A DNA stretch of 64,000 nt from Flemingiibacterium sp045634005 (GTDB lineage: Bacteria > Bacillota > Clostridia > Oscillospirales > CAG-272): NCBI GenBank assembly GCA_045634005.1, contig JAZQZL010000058.1, positions 1 through 64,000 of the forward strand. The letters are read 5' to 3'. The translations under genes and the position numbers were made by a program. The notes under the pieces are model-generated. The model saw only the letters and a program-made list of their open reading frames with translations, searched no databases and had not been told where the DNA came from. Shown here one piece after another: positions 16,694 through 25,600 of this stretch (positions within the stretch are counted from its first letter, which is position 1; every line of letters begins with the position of its first letter).

Positions 16694-17107
16694 TTATTTT
16701 ACAAGAATGTCGGAAATGTCGATGCTCTCTGCATCTGCCCAAAGCTTTTCGAGCTTGTAGAACTCGCGGTTTTCGCGGTTCATAACGTGAACGATAACCG
16801 TGCCGAAATCGACCGCGATCCACTCGCCCTCCGAGTATCCGTCCATATGACGAACCTCAACTCCGCAAAGACCGAGCTTGTACTCTGCCTCGCCGGCGAG
16901 CGCCTTAACGTTCGTGTTCGACGTACCTCCGCAGATTACGAAATAGTCCGCTATGATAGTCTTGTCGGAAACGTGAATAAGCTTTATGTCACGACCCTTT
17001 TTCATATCGAGCACGTGAACAAGCGTCTTTGCGATCTCAAGCGGATCCGCATTAGTAAGATCCGGATGATTTTCCGGAGTTATCATATCAATATTAGTGT
17101 TGTCCAT
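16694..17107 (-). CDS. rsfS: Ribosomal silencing factor RsfS
   Basis: 137 residues of the RsfS/YbeB family. It binds ribosomal protein uL14 and blocks subunit joining when nutrients run out. The family core is visible: DIKLIHVSDKTIIADYFVICGG, VRHMDGYSEGEWIAVDFG and IVHVMNRENREFYKLEKLW. About 25 extra residues precede the usual start. Placement between an LCP gene and leuS, near nadD-yqeK, follows the common Bacillota order. Confidence 0.93.
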   Translation of the reverse strand: MDNTNIDMITPENHPDLTNADPLEIAKTLVHVLDMKKGRDIKLIHVSDKTIIADYFVICGGTSNTNVKALAGEAEYKLGLCGVEVRHMDGYSEGEWIAVDFGTVIVHVMNRENREFYKLEKLWADAESIDISDILVK

Positions 17108-17125
17108 TTATATTTCCTTTCAAAA

Positions 17126-18310
17126 TCAGTTCATCGGTATCGTAATTCCGCTACTATCTATATCGTCCGCGTGCTCAACTCTCACGTCGGTCGGCTCTGC
17201 AAAATAGATATTTGCAAACACACTGTAATCCTCATCGGTAAATGCGTGTGTAGGGTCAAACATCTCGTCGGTGATCGGCTTATCGTAAACGTTAAAGTAC
17301 TCGTTCACAAGCATCAGCGTATCCGCTCTGTGCATAACGTAGTACCACGCGCCCGTGCTTGACGAGCGTGCATCTCCTCCGGGCAGCGTTATCATTGATA
17401 TGTTGCTCATATCAACTCCAAGCAGCTCTTTTGCGTATATAATAACGTCCGCAAGCGAAAGATCGGTGGTAACGTATTTGAATAGCTGCTCAACGAGCGC
17501 AGGTGCACTCGTGACAGTCAGATTATTTTTAAGCTGCTTAAACAGCGCCGTCAAAAATATCTTCTGCGCGTTAACACGTCCGATGTCACCCTGAACGTAA
17601 TCGGCTCTGAAGCGCACAAACATTTCCGCCTCGGCTCCGTTTAAAACGCGCGGACCTGCCGGTAAAGATATGTCAAGCCCCTGATACGGGTCGTGGTATT
17701 CCATATCAAACGGAACGTCCATATAAACGCCGCCGATAACGTTGATTATATTTCTGAAGCCCTCAAGATTTACCATCGCATATCCGTCGATCTGAACGCA
17801 CATGCTCTTTTCAATGCTTTCAACTGCGCCCTGCATTCCCGCACGGAGAAGCTCGTCGGACGAAAGCGAGGAATCGTTATTATACGCTTCCTGACGCTTT
17901 AGCTTCATCATAGTATTAATTCTTCCGCGCACTCCGTCTATCTCGATGTACGTGTCGCGCGGTATCTGCAGAACGCTGATACTTCCCTCTCGCATATTAA
18001 AGTTGACAAGCATCATAACGTCGGTGTTCCAAGCATCCTTGTCGCGGCCGGCGATAAGGAAGTTCACTGACTCCGTATCGCGCACAAAGCCATCGTCGGA
18101 GAGCGCAGTATCCTCGCCCGTGTTATCGCCGGGAACGATGTCCACGTTGAAGGGCGGCGCATCCGTATCGACCGATGGGCGATAGACGCGAAGGAAGGTT
18201 GCCGCACCGATCACAGTAGCAAGTGCCATAGCGGCAACAACGCCAAGAACTATCCAAAGAATGGGCAACCGCCTCTTTTTAGGATGTCTTTTATACGGCT
18301 CCGTGTTCAT
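17126..18310 (-). CDS. LytR-CpsA-Psr family cell-wall glycopolymer ligase
   Basis: 394 residues. A basic N-terminus and one membrane helix (about 15-40, LPILWIVLGVVAAMALATV) place the enzyme outside the membrane. The LCP domain follows: NFLIAGRDKDAW, LQIPRDTYIEIDGVRGRINTMM, GFRNIINVIGGVYMDVPFDMEY and VRFRADYVQGDIGRVNAQK, including the conserved Asp and Arg that bind polyprenyl pyrophosphate and Mg. The family transfers teichoic acid-like or capsular polymers to peptidoglycan. Its 5' end overlaps yqeK by 20 nt. An LCP gene between yqeK and rsfS is common in Clostridia. Confidence 0.92.
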   Translation of the reverse strand: MNTEPYKRHPKKRRLPILWIVLGVVAAMALATVIGAATFLRVYRPSVDTDAPPFNVDIVPGDNTGEDTALSDDGFVRDTESVNFLIAGRDKDAWNTDVMMLVNFNMREGSISVLQIPRDTYIEIDGVRGRINTMMKLKRQEAYNNDSSLSSDELLRAGMQGAVESIEKSMCVQIDGYAMVNLEGFRNIINVIGGVYMDVPFDMEYHDPYQGLDISLPAGPRVLNGAEAEMFVRFRADYVQGDIGRVNAQKIFLTALFKQLKNNLTVTSAPALVEQLFKYVTTDLSLADVIIYAKELLGVDMSNISMITLPGGDARSSSTGAWYYVMHRADTLMLVNEYFNVYDKPITDEMFDPTHAFTDEDYSVFANIYFAEPTDVRVEHADDIDSSGITIPMN

Positions 18311-18938
18311 TTTCCAGCCTGCCTTTCATAATGAAACTGTTTCTTGCCGACACTGTATCGAGATGTATCGGCATTCTATCCTCACAAAGCTCACGCACCG
18401 TCATATCGAGCGCTAATATCATAGTGTCGTTAAGATGTGTCATTTTATTCTCGGCGCGCTCAAGTCCGCTCCAGAAAAACTCGCGAAGCTCAACGCACGA
18501 CGGGAACGTACGCGTGTCCTCAATATAGTCCGCAAGAAAAAGTAACTGCTCCGAGAGCGTCATATCGGCATGCCCCGTGGTATGCCATCTGACCGCCGAC
18601 AAAAGCTCGTCCGTGGCAAATTCGGGAAAATCGCGCTTTATCACCGCAGGTGCGGTACGCGAATGAAATATTTTCGGAGTGGCAATTTCTTCTTCTGTGT
18701 ATATTATACCAAACTCATCGCACAATTGCAACTGTTTTGTTATGGGAAGCTCCTTTGTTATATCGTGAAGCAGAGCCGCCGCGTGAAGAACGTATTCCTT
18801 CTCAGGTGCGTACACATTCGCAAGCTTTTCTATCTCCGTTTCCACCGCCAATGTGTGAAGCAGGCGCTTGCCGCTCATATATCTGCTGATTTTCGCGCGC
18901 AGCCCGTCAAGTGCGCGTTTGTTTTCTTCGTTCATCAT
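18291..18938 (-). CDS. yqeK: HD-domain hydrolase YqeK (bis(5'-nucleosyl)-tetraphosphatase, symmetrical)
   Basis: 215 residues. The HD-domain metal ligands are H28, H58-D59 in LLHDITK, the histidine of IFHSRTA and a distal Asp in LFLADYIEDTR. YqeK-type enzymes split Ap4A into two ADP. The start overlaps the nadD stop as ATGATG (4-nt overlap), indicating translational coupling. The C-terminus overlaps the LCP gene by 20 nt. About 20 residues at the C-terminus are longer than usual. Confidence 0.92.
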   Translation of the reverse strand: MMNEENKRALDGLRAKISRYMSGKRLLHTLAVETEIEKLANVYAPEKEYVLHAAALLHDITKELPITKQLQLCDEFGIIYTEEEIATPKIFHSRTAPAVIKRDFPEFATDELLSAVRWHTTGHADMTLSEQLLFLADYIEDTRTFPSCVELREFFWSGLERAENKMTHLNDTMILALDMTVRELCEDRMPIHLDTVSARNSFIMKGRLENEHGAV

Positions 18939-19570
18939 TTGTTCGTCCTATATAAACCGTTATCGTTAATATATCTTATAACGCCGCTTGGAACAAGTCC
19001 GTCGAGCGCCTCGCCGTTTGCAATACGCTCGCGTACCGTCGCTGACGAAATAAGCATCGGCTCTGTATCAATAACGCTGACACGCGCACCGTATCGCTCA
19101 CAGTACTCCGCTGTGCGCATATCGATCAGCTCGGTATTCGCCGCATCGGATTCGCGCCGCGCCAACACGATATCCGCAAGTGCAAAGATTTCCTTTGCGC
19201 GGTACCATTTTCCAAGTATAAGGAACATATCCGTGCCGACGAGCAGGTAGAGCTGTCTGTCGGGCGCGGCAAAACGCTCAAGCGTATCGGCGGTGTAGCA
19301 TTTTTCCTCACGCGATATTTCCGCGTCGGACACGCATATCCGCCCTTCGGCATACGCATCGCACTCGCAAAACGCAAGCTTTGCCATCAGAAGTCGGTCA
19401 GTCGCGCTCACGCCCTCGACCGCCGCCTTTGAGTGTGGCGTCGAATTTGGAACGACGTAAAGCTTATCAAGCGACATTTCCTCAAAAAAGCGAAGTGCCG
19501 CATTTACGTGACCTAAATGTATTGGCGAAAACGTTCCGCCGTATATGCCGACTCTTTCTTTTCGGCTCAT
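18935..19570 (-). CDS. nadD: Nicotinate-nucleotide adenylyltransferase
   Basis: 211 residues. NadD adenylates nicotinate mononucleotide in NAD synthesis. The nucleotidyltransferase motif GGTFSPIHLGH spans residues 11-21, and the C-terminal ISSATVRERI is the second nucleotide-binding motif. Its start overlaps the yhbY stop by one nucleotide (TAATG) and its stop overlaps yqeK, so the three are translationally coupled. PnuC at 46369 may supply precursor for the same cofactor. Confidence 0.96.
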   Translation of the reverse strand: MSRKERVGIYGGTFSPIHLGHVNAALRFFEEMSLDKLYVVPNSTPHSKAAVEGVSATDRLLMAKLAFCECDAYAEGRICVSDAEISREEKCYTADTLERFAAPDRQLYLLVGTDMFLILGKWYRAKEIFALADIVLARRESDAANTELIDMRTAEYCERYGARVSVIDTEPMLISSATVRERIANGEALDGLVPSGVIRYINDNGLYRTNK

Positions 19571-19869
19571 TATTTAACGAGCGAAAGGTCTATCTTCTTG
19601 TGGTCAACAGACTCGCGGTAAAGCACGAATCTCGTGCCGATGACCTGCACTACGTCCGCACCGACAGCCTCGGCGATCTCGCTTGCAGCTTCCTTTGCAT
19701 TGTAGTCGCAGTTGTCAAGCACGCGGAGCTTGATAAGCTCGCGCGCCTCAAGCGCATTCGATATCTGCTCACACATATTCTCCGATATTCCGCCCTTTCC
19801 GACCTGGAATATCGTATCGTAAGACTGCGCCATACTGCGAAGGTAAGCGCGCTGTTTGCTTGTTAACAT
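19570..19869 (-). CDS. yhbY: YhbY-family (CRM domain) RNA-binding protein
   Basis: 99 residues, a single CRM domain (YhbY/YqeI) that binds pre-50S particles. It begins MLTSKQRAYLRSMA, with IFQVGKGGISENMCEQISNALEARELIKLRVL and the GxxG-like GKGG loop. The start at 19869 follows AAGGAG; the frame is open upstream because it runs into the repeat. The interspersed repeat lies immediately upstream of its ribosome binding site. Gene order yhbY-nadD-yqeK is standard for Bacillota. Confidence 0.93.
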   Translation of the reverse strand: MLTSKQRAYLRSMAQSYDTIFQVGKGGISENMCEQISNALEARELIKLRVLDNCDYNAKEAASEIAEAVGADVVQVIGTRFVLYRESVDHKKIDLSLVK

Positions 19870-19893
19870 ATGTTTCTCCTTGAGATTATGAAT

Positions 19894-20070
19894 GGGATTA
19901 CGCGGCTTTTTTGAAAAAAAGCCTGGCAAAAAACTTTAAATTGGCTTCGCCCACAGAGTGCTTGGCTAAACCTTACCCACGCTCTCGGTAGTTGGGGGCC
20001 TCGGCGACACCCGTGTCGCCACCCCAACGACCGTTTTGCGCCAAACGCTCGTTTTGCCACATCTTTGAAG
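19894..20070 (-). repeat. Interspersed structured repeat, copy A (between rdgB and yhbY)
   Basis: An approximately 175-bp intergenic sequence that aligns over its whole length with 25336-25511 and, inverted, with 41632-41824. It has a proximal hairpin at 19904-19923 (9-bp stem) and a nested hairpin: outer arms 19991-19997 and 20022-20028, inner arms within 20003-20020. The leftover 20080-20113 holds a separate short inverted repeat (GGACAG...CTGTCC). The strand is given in the sense of the following gene yhbY. The hairpin ends 22 nt before the yhbY AAGGAG. Confidence 0.85.
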
Positions 20071-20113
20071 CTCTCGTGTTTTCTGTAGGGACAGGCGTCC
20101 TCGACTGTCCACC

Positions 20114-20722
20114 TCACACCTCGCTGTTTTCGACGTATTCGGTGAATTTCTCCACGAATCCGCGCATCGCCTTACCGCGGTGGCTTACAGAGTTCTTTTC
20201 ATCGGGTGTAAGTGCGGCGAAGGTCTTTCCGAAAGGAGCATAGTAGAACAGCGGATCGTATCCGAAGCCGCCCTCTCCGTCGGGCGCGTGAAGTATGGTG
20301 CCCTCGCACGTGCCCTCAACCTGGAAATACGTGCCGTCAGGGAACGCGCAGGTAACTACCGTGCAGAAGCGTGCAGTACGCTTCTCATCGGGCACGTCAC
20401 GCAGAGCTTCAAGCAGCTTCGCGTTGTTTGCAGTATCCGTGCCCTCCTCGGAGTAACGCGCGGAGTACACACCGGGCGCGCCTCCAAGCGCGTCAACGGC
20501 AAGTCCCGAGTCATCGGCAATTCCGATATATCCAAGCTTTGCGGGAACACTCGCCTTTATAAGCGAATTTGCCGCAAAGGTGTCGCCGTCCTCCACTATC
20601 TCGTCGTAAAAGCCAATATCGTCAAGCGACAAAACCTCGACCTCAGAAGAGAGCGCCGAAAGCAGAGTCTGAAGCTCCGCTATTTTCTTTCGGTTTCTTG
20701 ATGCAAGTACAAGCTTTAACAT
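20114..20722 (-). CDS. rdgB: XTP/dITP diphosphatase (RdgB/HAM1)
   Basis: 202 residues. It hydrolyses dITP, XTP and ITP to monophosphates, keeping deaminated purines out of DNA and RNA. Typical motifs: LASRNRKKIAEL at the N-terminus, DGDTFAANSLIKA, ADDSGLAVDALGGAPGVYSARY, EGGFGYDPLFYY and SHRGKAM. It follows ftsY by 14 nt and is last before repeat copy A. Confidence 0.95.
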   Translation of the reverse strand: MLKLVLASRNRKKIAELQTLLSALSSEVEVLSLDDIGFYDEIVEDGDTFAANSLIKASVPAKLGYIGIADDSGLAVDALGGAPGVYSARYSEEGTDTANNAKLLEALRDVPDEKRTARFCTVVTCAFPDGTYFQVEGTCEGTILHAPDGEGGFGYDPLFYYAPFGKTFAALTPDEKNSVSHRGKAMRGFVEKFTEYVENSEV

Positions 20723-20736
20723 ATCAGCACCTCAAC

Positions 20737-21645
20737 TTACGCCTCAAAAAGCGCATTTACGAAATCGCTCGCATCGAATTCCTGCATATCGTCCATCTGC
20801 TCGCCAACTCCGATAAACTTAACGGGAATATCAAGCTCCTCTTTAATCGAGAATACGATACCGCCCTTTGCCGTACCGTCGAGCTTGGTTAAAATAAGTC
20901 CCGTGATATCGGCGGCATTTTTAAATTCCTTCGCTTGATTTACGGCGTTCTGCCCCGTTGTTGCGTCAAGCACGAGCATAGTTTCGCGCGACGCCCCGGG
21001 AAGCTCGCGCTCAATAACGCGATTGATCTTCGCAAGCTCGTCCATAAGGTTTTTCTTGTTGTGAAGTCGTCCCGCCGTGTCAACGATAAGCACGTCTGCC
21101 TCACGCTTCTTCGCCGCGCTGACCGCGTCGAACACAACCGCCGCAGGGTCCGAGCCCTCGGTGTGCTTTATAAGCTCAACACCGACTCTGTCTGCCCAAA
21201 CCTGAAGCTGGTCGATAGCCGCCGCACGGAAGGTATCCGCCGCCGCAAGCACAACGTGCTTGTTCTGCGACTTGAGTCTGTTTGCTATCTTCGCAATAGA
21301 CGTTGTCTTGCCAACGCCGTTTACGCCGATAACGAGTATAACGCTCGGCGTGGTATCGAGCTTTAACGGCTCGCCGTCGCCTATCATATCGGTGAGTATC
21401 TGAGTAAGCGCAAGTCTGCAAGCCTCCGGCTCGGTGATGCGCTCGTCGCGGATACGCTCGCGAAGCTGCTCGATTATAGCCTCAGTCGAATTAACTCCGA
21501 CGTCAGCCATTATTAAAATTTCCTCAAGCTCCTCAAGTAAATCCTCATCGACCTTTACAAAGCTTTTGAAAAGGTTGTCGACCTGCTTGAAAAGCGCATT
21601 TTTGGTTTTGCTGAGACCTTCTTTAAGGCGGTCAAAAAATCCCAT
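20737..21645 (-). CDS. ftsY: Signal recognition particle receptor FtsY
   Basis: 302 residues, lacking the long acidic N-terminal domain of enterobacteria, as usual in Bacillota. The NG GTPase domain shows GVNGVGKTTSIAKIA (G1), DTFRAAAIDQLQVW, DTAGR (G3) and TKLDGTAKGG (G4). FtsY docks ribosome-SRP complexes at the membrane. The SRP RNA partner is encoded at about 38655-38960. Located 25 nt after smc, as in Bacillus (rnc-smc-ftsY). Confidence 0.96.
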   Translation of the reverse strand: MGFFDRLKEGLSKTKNALFKQVDNLFKSFVKVDEDLLEELEEILIMADVGVNSTEAIIEQLRERIRDERITEPEACRLALTQILTDMIGDGEPLKLDTTPSVILVIGVNGVGKTTSIAKIANRLKSQNKHVVLAAADTFRAAAIDQLQVWADRVGVELIKHTEGSDPAAVVFDAVSAAKKREADVLIVDTAGRLHNKKNLMDELAKINRVIERELPGASRETMLVLDATTGQNAVNQAKEFKNAADITGLILTKLDGTAKGGIVFSIKEELDIPVKFIGVGEQMDDMQEFDASDFVNALFEA

Positions 21646-21670
21646 TTGTGTGTCCTTTCTCTATGGGGTA

Positions 21671-24600
21671 TTATTTGCTGGCTTTTTCGAGGGTAGCCTC
21701 TGCCTCTGCCACGTCGAGCGGCAGGATAGTCGATATACCGCGCTCCTGCATCGTAACACCGTAGATACGGTCTGCGATCTCCATCGTACCGCGGCGGTGA
21801 GTGATAACGATGAACTGCGTGCGGCTCGCATAGCGATGGAGGTAATCCGCAAAGCGGAATACGTTCGCATCGTCGAGCGCCGCCTCGACCTCGTCGAAGA
21901 TACAGAACGGCGTCGGGCTGAAGCGAATGATCGCGAAAAGCAGTGCAATTGCAACGAACGACTGCTCACCACCCGAAAGAAGTGTCATGCTCTTAATTAC
22001 CTTGCCGGGAGGCGCAACGCGTATCTCGATACCGCTCGTCAATACGTTTTCAGGATCGGTAAGCGCAAGCTCTGCAGTACCGCCGCCGAAAAGCTCGGCG
22101 AAAACGATCTTGAAGTTGCGGTCGATCTCGGCGAATGCCGTTGTAAACGTTTCACGCATCTCATATTCGAGCTTGACAATTATTTCAAGCAGGTTATCCT
22201 TGGACTTTTCAAGGTCGCCGATCTGCTCCGACATAAAGTCAAAACGGTTCTTGACCTCGGTGTATTCCTCGATTGCGTTGAGATTAACGCTTCCGAGTGC
22301 ACGAAGCTTGTTGCGATATTCGGTAAGCTCCGTCTGAACGGCATTTCTCGTTTCCTTTGTAACCGGAGGATACTGGCATTCGAGTGCCGTCGAATAAGTA
22401 AGCTCATACTCATCCCAAAGACGCGAGGTGTGCTTGTCGCGGTTTTCGACAAGATTTTTCTGGCGGTTCTCCGCGAGAGTAAAGTCGCGGAAGCAAAGCT
22501 CGCGCTTACTCATCTTATCCTTTATTTGAACGCGGAGCTGATTCAGCTTCTGCTCATATTCAAGGTTCTTTGTAGAGGTTGCGGCACGTTCGTCCTCGAG
22601 CTCACCGATAGATGTCGCAAGCTCCGTCATCTGCGCCTTCATCTGTGCAATAAGCGAAGCCGCGCCCACGTTTTCCTCGGCAAGAAGCGCCGATACGCGT
22701 TCGTTTTCAGCCGTTTCGCTGTCATTCTCCTCAAGACGTGCACGCATCTCGTCGAGCTCGTACTGACGAAGCTCAACGTCCTTGCCTGCCTCTGCGCGAC
22801 GAACGAGCATATCACTGCGCTCACGCTCACAGTCGTCGATAAGCTCCTCAAGCTCACCGAGCTTGTCTGCTCCGGCGGTACGCTCTGCGGAAAGCTTTTC
22901 GTTGTTGACACGGGTTTCCTCAACCTCGGCATTAAGCTTGGTTATACCGTCGGCGCGCTCGAGCGCATCAGTCTTGATTGCCTCAAGGTCGCGTTCAAGT
23001 GAGGCGGAAAGATTACGCTCGCCGCCAAGCTGACTTCTGATGACCTCAAGCTGTGTTTTCTCTGCGCCCATAAGCGATTCAAGCATTGCATTCTGCGAAG
23101 CAAGTGCAGATATCTCCTTGGTTTTGGAAGCGATTCCGTCATCGCACTTCGTTTGCTCTTTCTTGATCTCATCAAGCTTTGCGGAAAGCGTTTCGATGTC
23201 ACGCGTCAGCTTCTCGGTTTCCGCTTTTCTCGTAAGCATACCCGAGTCACGCTTCGCCGAGCCGCCCGTAAACGAACCGCCCGCATTAATGACCTGACCG
23301 TCGAGCGTTACCACGCGCACCTTGTAGCCCGTTGCCTTCGCCATAGCGGCGCCGTTGTCGATGTTATCGAAAATGAGTGTAGCACCGAGCAGGTTTTTGA
23401 TAACGCCCGAATATTTTTCGTCGAACTCGATAACCGTATCCGCCGTACCGAGATAGCCGTCGTATCGCTTACATTCCGCATCACTGACAGGGCTGTAACG
23501 CGGCTTCATCGAGCTTATCGGATAGAATGTCGCACGGCCCGCGTTTTTGTCCTTAAGGTGACGGATAGCCGCCTTTGCGGTGTTTTCGTCATCGACGATT
23601 ATATTCTGAATATTTGCGCCAAGCGCGGTTTCGATTGCAAGAGTGTAACGCGAGCCAACGCTGATAAGGCGCGAAACGGGGCCGTAAATTCGTCCGCTTT
23701 TTGCATCAATGTCGGAAATGCGCGAGGTGCCCGCGATATGACCCGCCTCATATTCGCTCATAACAAAGCGTACGCTCTGCGCGTATCCCTCGAAAAGCTC
23801 CTCCATGCGGCGGATAGCATCGATACGGTGCTTCTTCGCGGTATATTCGAGGTAGGTTTCGTTGGATGCATCAATAAGATCCTGCTTCTTTTTCTTAAGT
23901 TCGTCCACAGAAGCGGTCATCTCGGAAATCTGCGAGGTAAGCTGCTCGCTCTTCTGACGGTAATCTGCGATAACCTTGTCAGCCTTACTTGCGCGCGCTT
24001 CAAGCATCGCCGAGCTTTCGGCGTACTTATCAAGCTCCAGACGAAGCGAGCTTGCCTTATCACTGTCGCTCTTTTCTGTGGTATCAAGCACGGAAAGACG
24101 AATTTTCAATTCAACGATACGCTCTTCACCGCGCTTGAGTTCCTCAAGCTGGCTTTCGAGCTTTGCACGAAGCTCATCGCGCTCACAGCGTGCTGCATCA
24201 GCCTTTGCCTCGAGTGCGGCAAGGTCAGCGCCAAGGCTGTCCGCGCCTCCGAGTGCGAGATCGAGCGCCGCCTGCTTAAGCTTCAGCTGCTCCTCGATCT
24301 GTGCCTTACGCTCGGCAAGCTTTAATTTAGCCTCGTTTTTATCGGAAAGCTGCATCTGTCTGTGAGCAACGTCATTCTCGGTAAGCTTTATCTTGTTGTC
24401 AAGCTCGTGCGACGTCTGACGTGCCGCTTCGATCTCTGCCTGCAGCTGCTCGTATTTATATTTAGATTCCTGCGACACCTCGAAAATACGCTCGTTTTGA
24501 TTCTCGAGCGATTCGAGCGCCTCGGTTACGATGTCAAGCTCGTTCTTCGAGAGCTTAAGCTGGTCGTCCGCTTCCTTTAAGTCTGCGGAGAGCTTGTCCA

Positions 24601-25300
24601 TATCGTATATCCAAAGCGAAACGTCGTCGCGCTTTTTTATCTCAAAGTATTCAAGATATTTTCTCGCCTTCTCCGCCTCTCTTTCAAGCGGTCCTACACG
24701 TCCCTCAAGCTCGGACATAATATCGCGAAGGCGTGTTAAGTTATCGTCGACGGAAGCAAGCTTACGCTCTGCCTCCTCCTTCTTGTATCTGTACTTGGAG
24801 ATACCTGCCGCCTCCTCGAAAATGGAACGGCGATCCTCACTCTTTCGCGAAATAATTTCCGCAATACGTCCCTGTCCGACGATGGAATATCCCTCTCGTC
24901 CGACACCCGTATTCATAAATAGCTCGTGTATGTCGCGAAGGCGTACTGCCTTGCGATTGATGTAGTATTCACTCTCGCCCTTGCGATAGTAGCGGCGAGT
25001 TACCGATACCTCGTCAAAGTCGATGTCCATCTGACGATCGGTATTATCGAACGTTACCGTTACCTCGGCAAAGTTCATCTGACGTCTGTCGTCCGTACCG
25101 CCAAATATTACGTCCTCCATCTTCGTGCCGCGGATCTGTCTTGACGAAACCTCGCCAAGCACCCAGCGCATCGCATCCGAGATGTTGGACTTACCGCTTC
25201 CGTTCGGGCCGACTACGACCGTCGCACCGCGGTCAAATTTGAGCACAGTACGGTCAGGAAAGGACTTGAAGCCGAACAGTTCAAGCGATTTTAAGTACAT
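21671..25300 (-). CDS. smc: Chromosome segregation ATPase SMC
   Basis: 1209 residues. Walker A GPNGSGKSN is at residues 31-39. Long coiled coils flank a hinge at about 500-660 (YGPVSRLI, GRATFYPIS, GGSFTGGS). The C-terminal head has the ABC signature LLSGGEQSFVAIALLFAI and the Walker B region FCIFDEVEAALDDANV. With ScpA/ScpB it forms condensin, which extrudes DNA loops. AAGGAG precedes the ATG, and repeat copy B lies directly upstream of that site. Confidence 0.97.
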   Translation of the reverse strand: MYLKSLELFGFKSFPDRTVLKFDRGATVVVGPNGSGKSNISDAMRWVLGEVSSRQIRGTKMEDVIFGGTDDRRQMNFAEVTVTFDNTDRQMDIDFDEVSVTRRYYRKGESEYYINRKAVRLRDIHELFMNTGVGREGYSIVGQGRIAEIISRKSEDRRSIFEEAAGISKYRYKKEEAERKLASVDDNLTRLRDIMSELEGRVGPLEREAEKARKYLEYFEIKKRDDVSLWIYDMDKLSADLKEADDQLKLSKNELDIVTEALESLENQNERIFEVSQESKYKYEQLQAEIEAARQTSHELDNKIKLTENDVAHRQMQLSDKNEAKLKLAERKAQIEEQLKLKQAALDLALGGADSLGADLAALEAKADAARCERDELRAKLESQLEELKRGEERIVELKIRLSVLDTTEKSDSDKASSLRLELDKYAESSAMLEARASKADKVIADYRQKSEQLTSQISEMTASVDELKKKKQDLIDASNETYLEYTAKKHRIDAIRRMEELFEGYAQSVRFVMSEYEAGHIAGTSRISDIDAKSGRIYGPVSRLISVGSRYTLAIETALGANIQNIIVDDENTAKAAIRHLKDKNAGRATFYPISSMKPRYSPVSDAECKRYDGYLGTADTVIEFDEKYSGVIKNLLGATLIFDNIDNGAAMAKATGYKVRVVTLDGQVINAGGSFTGGSAKRDSGMLTRKAETEKLTRDIETLSAKLDEIKKEQTKCDDGIASKTKEISALASQNAMLESLMGAEKTQLEVIRSQLGGERNLSASLERDLEAIKTDALERADGITKLNAEVEETRVNNEKLSAERTAGADKLGELEELIDDCERERSDMLVRRAEAGKDVELRQYELDEMRARLEENDSETAENERVSALLAEENVGAASLIAQMKAQMTELATSIGELEDERAATSTKNLEYEQKLNQLRVQIKDKMSKRELCFRDFTLAENRQKNLVENRDKHTSRLWDEYELTYSTALECQYPPVTKETRNAVQTELTEYRNKLRALGSVNLNAIEEYTEVKNRFDFMSEQIGDLEKSKDNLLEIIVKLEYEMRETFTTAFAEIDRNFKIVFAELFGGGTAELALTDPENVLTSGIEIRVAPPGKVIKSMTLLSGGEQSFVAIALLFAIIRFSPTPFCIFDEVEAALDDANVFRFADYLHRYASRTQFIVITHRRGTMEIADRIYGVTMQERGISTILPLDVAEAEATLEKASK

Positions 25301-25335
25301 ATTTGTTTTTCTCCTTTCCGTAGTTTTTGTGTATA

Positions 25336-25511
25336 GGGGTTACGCGGCTTTCTTGAAAGAAAGCCTGGCAAAGAACTTCATAGGGCTCCGCCATAACATC
25401 GGTTTTGGCTAAGCCGCTCCCACACTCTCGGTAGTCGGGGCCCTGCCGACACCCGTGTCGGCATCCCAACGACCGTGTTGCGGTAAACGCTTGTTTTGCT
25501 ATATCTTTGGC
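25336..25511 (-). repeat. Interspersed structured repeat, copy B (between the radical SAM gene and smc)
   Basis: Aligns with copy A nearly base for base. Proximal hairpin 25346-25365; inner hairpin 25445-25462. Relative to copy A, base pair 7-14 of the proximal hairpin changes T-A to C-G, and the second pair of the inner hairpin changes G-C to C-G. Both arms change together. The hairpin ends 29 nt before the smc AAGGAG. Confidence 0.85.
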
Positions 25512-25524
25512 GTTTGCGGCATAA

Positions 25525-25582
25525 TCAGCCTCGCCCTTTGGGAGAGGTGGCACGGCAAAGCCGTGACGGAGAGGGCACCACA
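25525..25582. repeat. Second inverted-repeat module next to copy B
   Basis: Contains CACGGC(AAA)GCCGTG as a perfect short hairpin (25551-25565), flanked by complementary CCTC/GAGG-rich arms (GCCTCGCCCTTTGGGAGAGG, then GGAGAGGG). The sequence style resembles repeats common between genes of gut Clostridia. It is absent from copies A and C. Only one copy is in this window, so repeat status is inferred from structure. Confidence 0.55.
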
Positions 25583-25600
25583 TCTTTGGCGCTACATTGA

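Noticed and set aside
19890..20113. Repeat copies as insertion sequences
   Set aside because: No transposase frame, no clear terminal inverted repeats at both ends and no obvious target duplication were seen.
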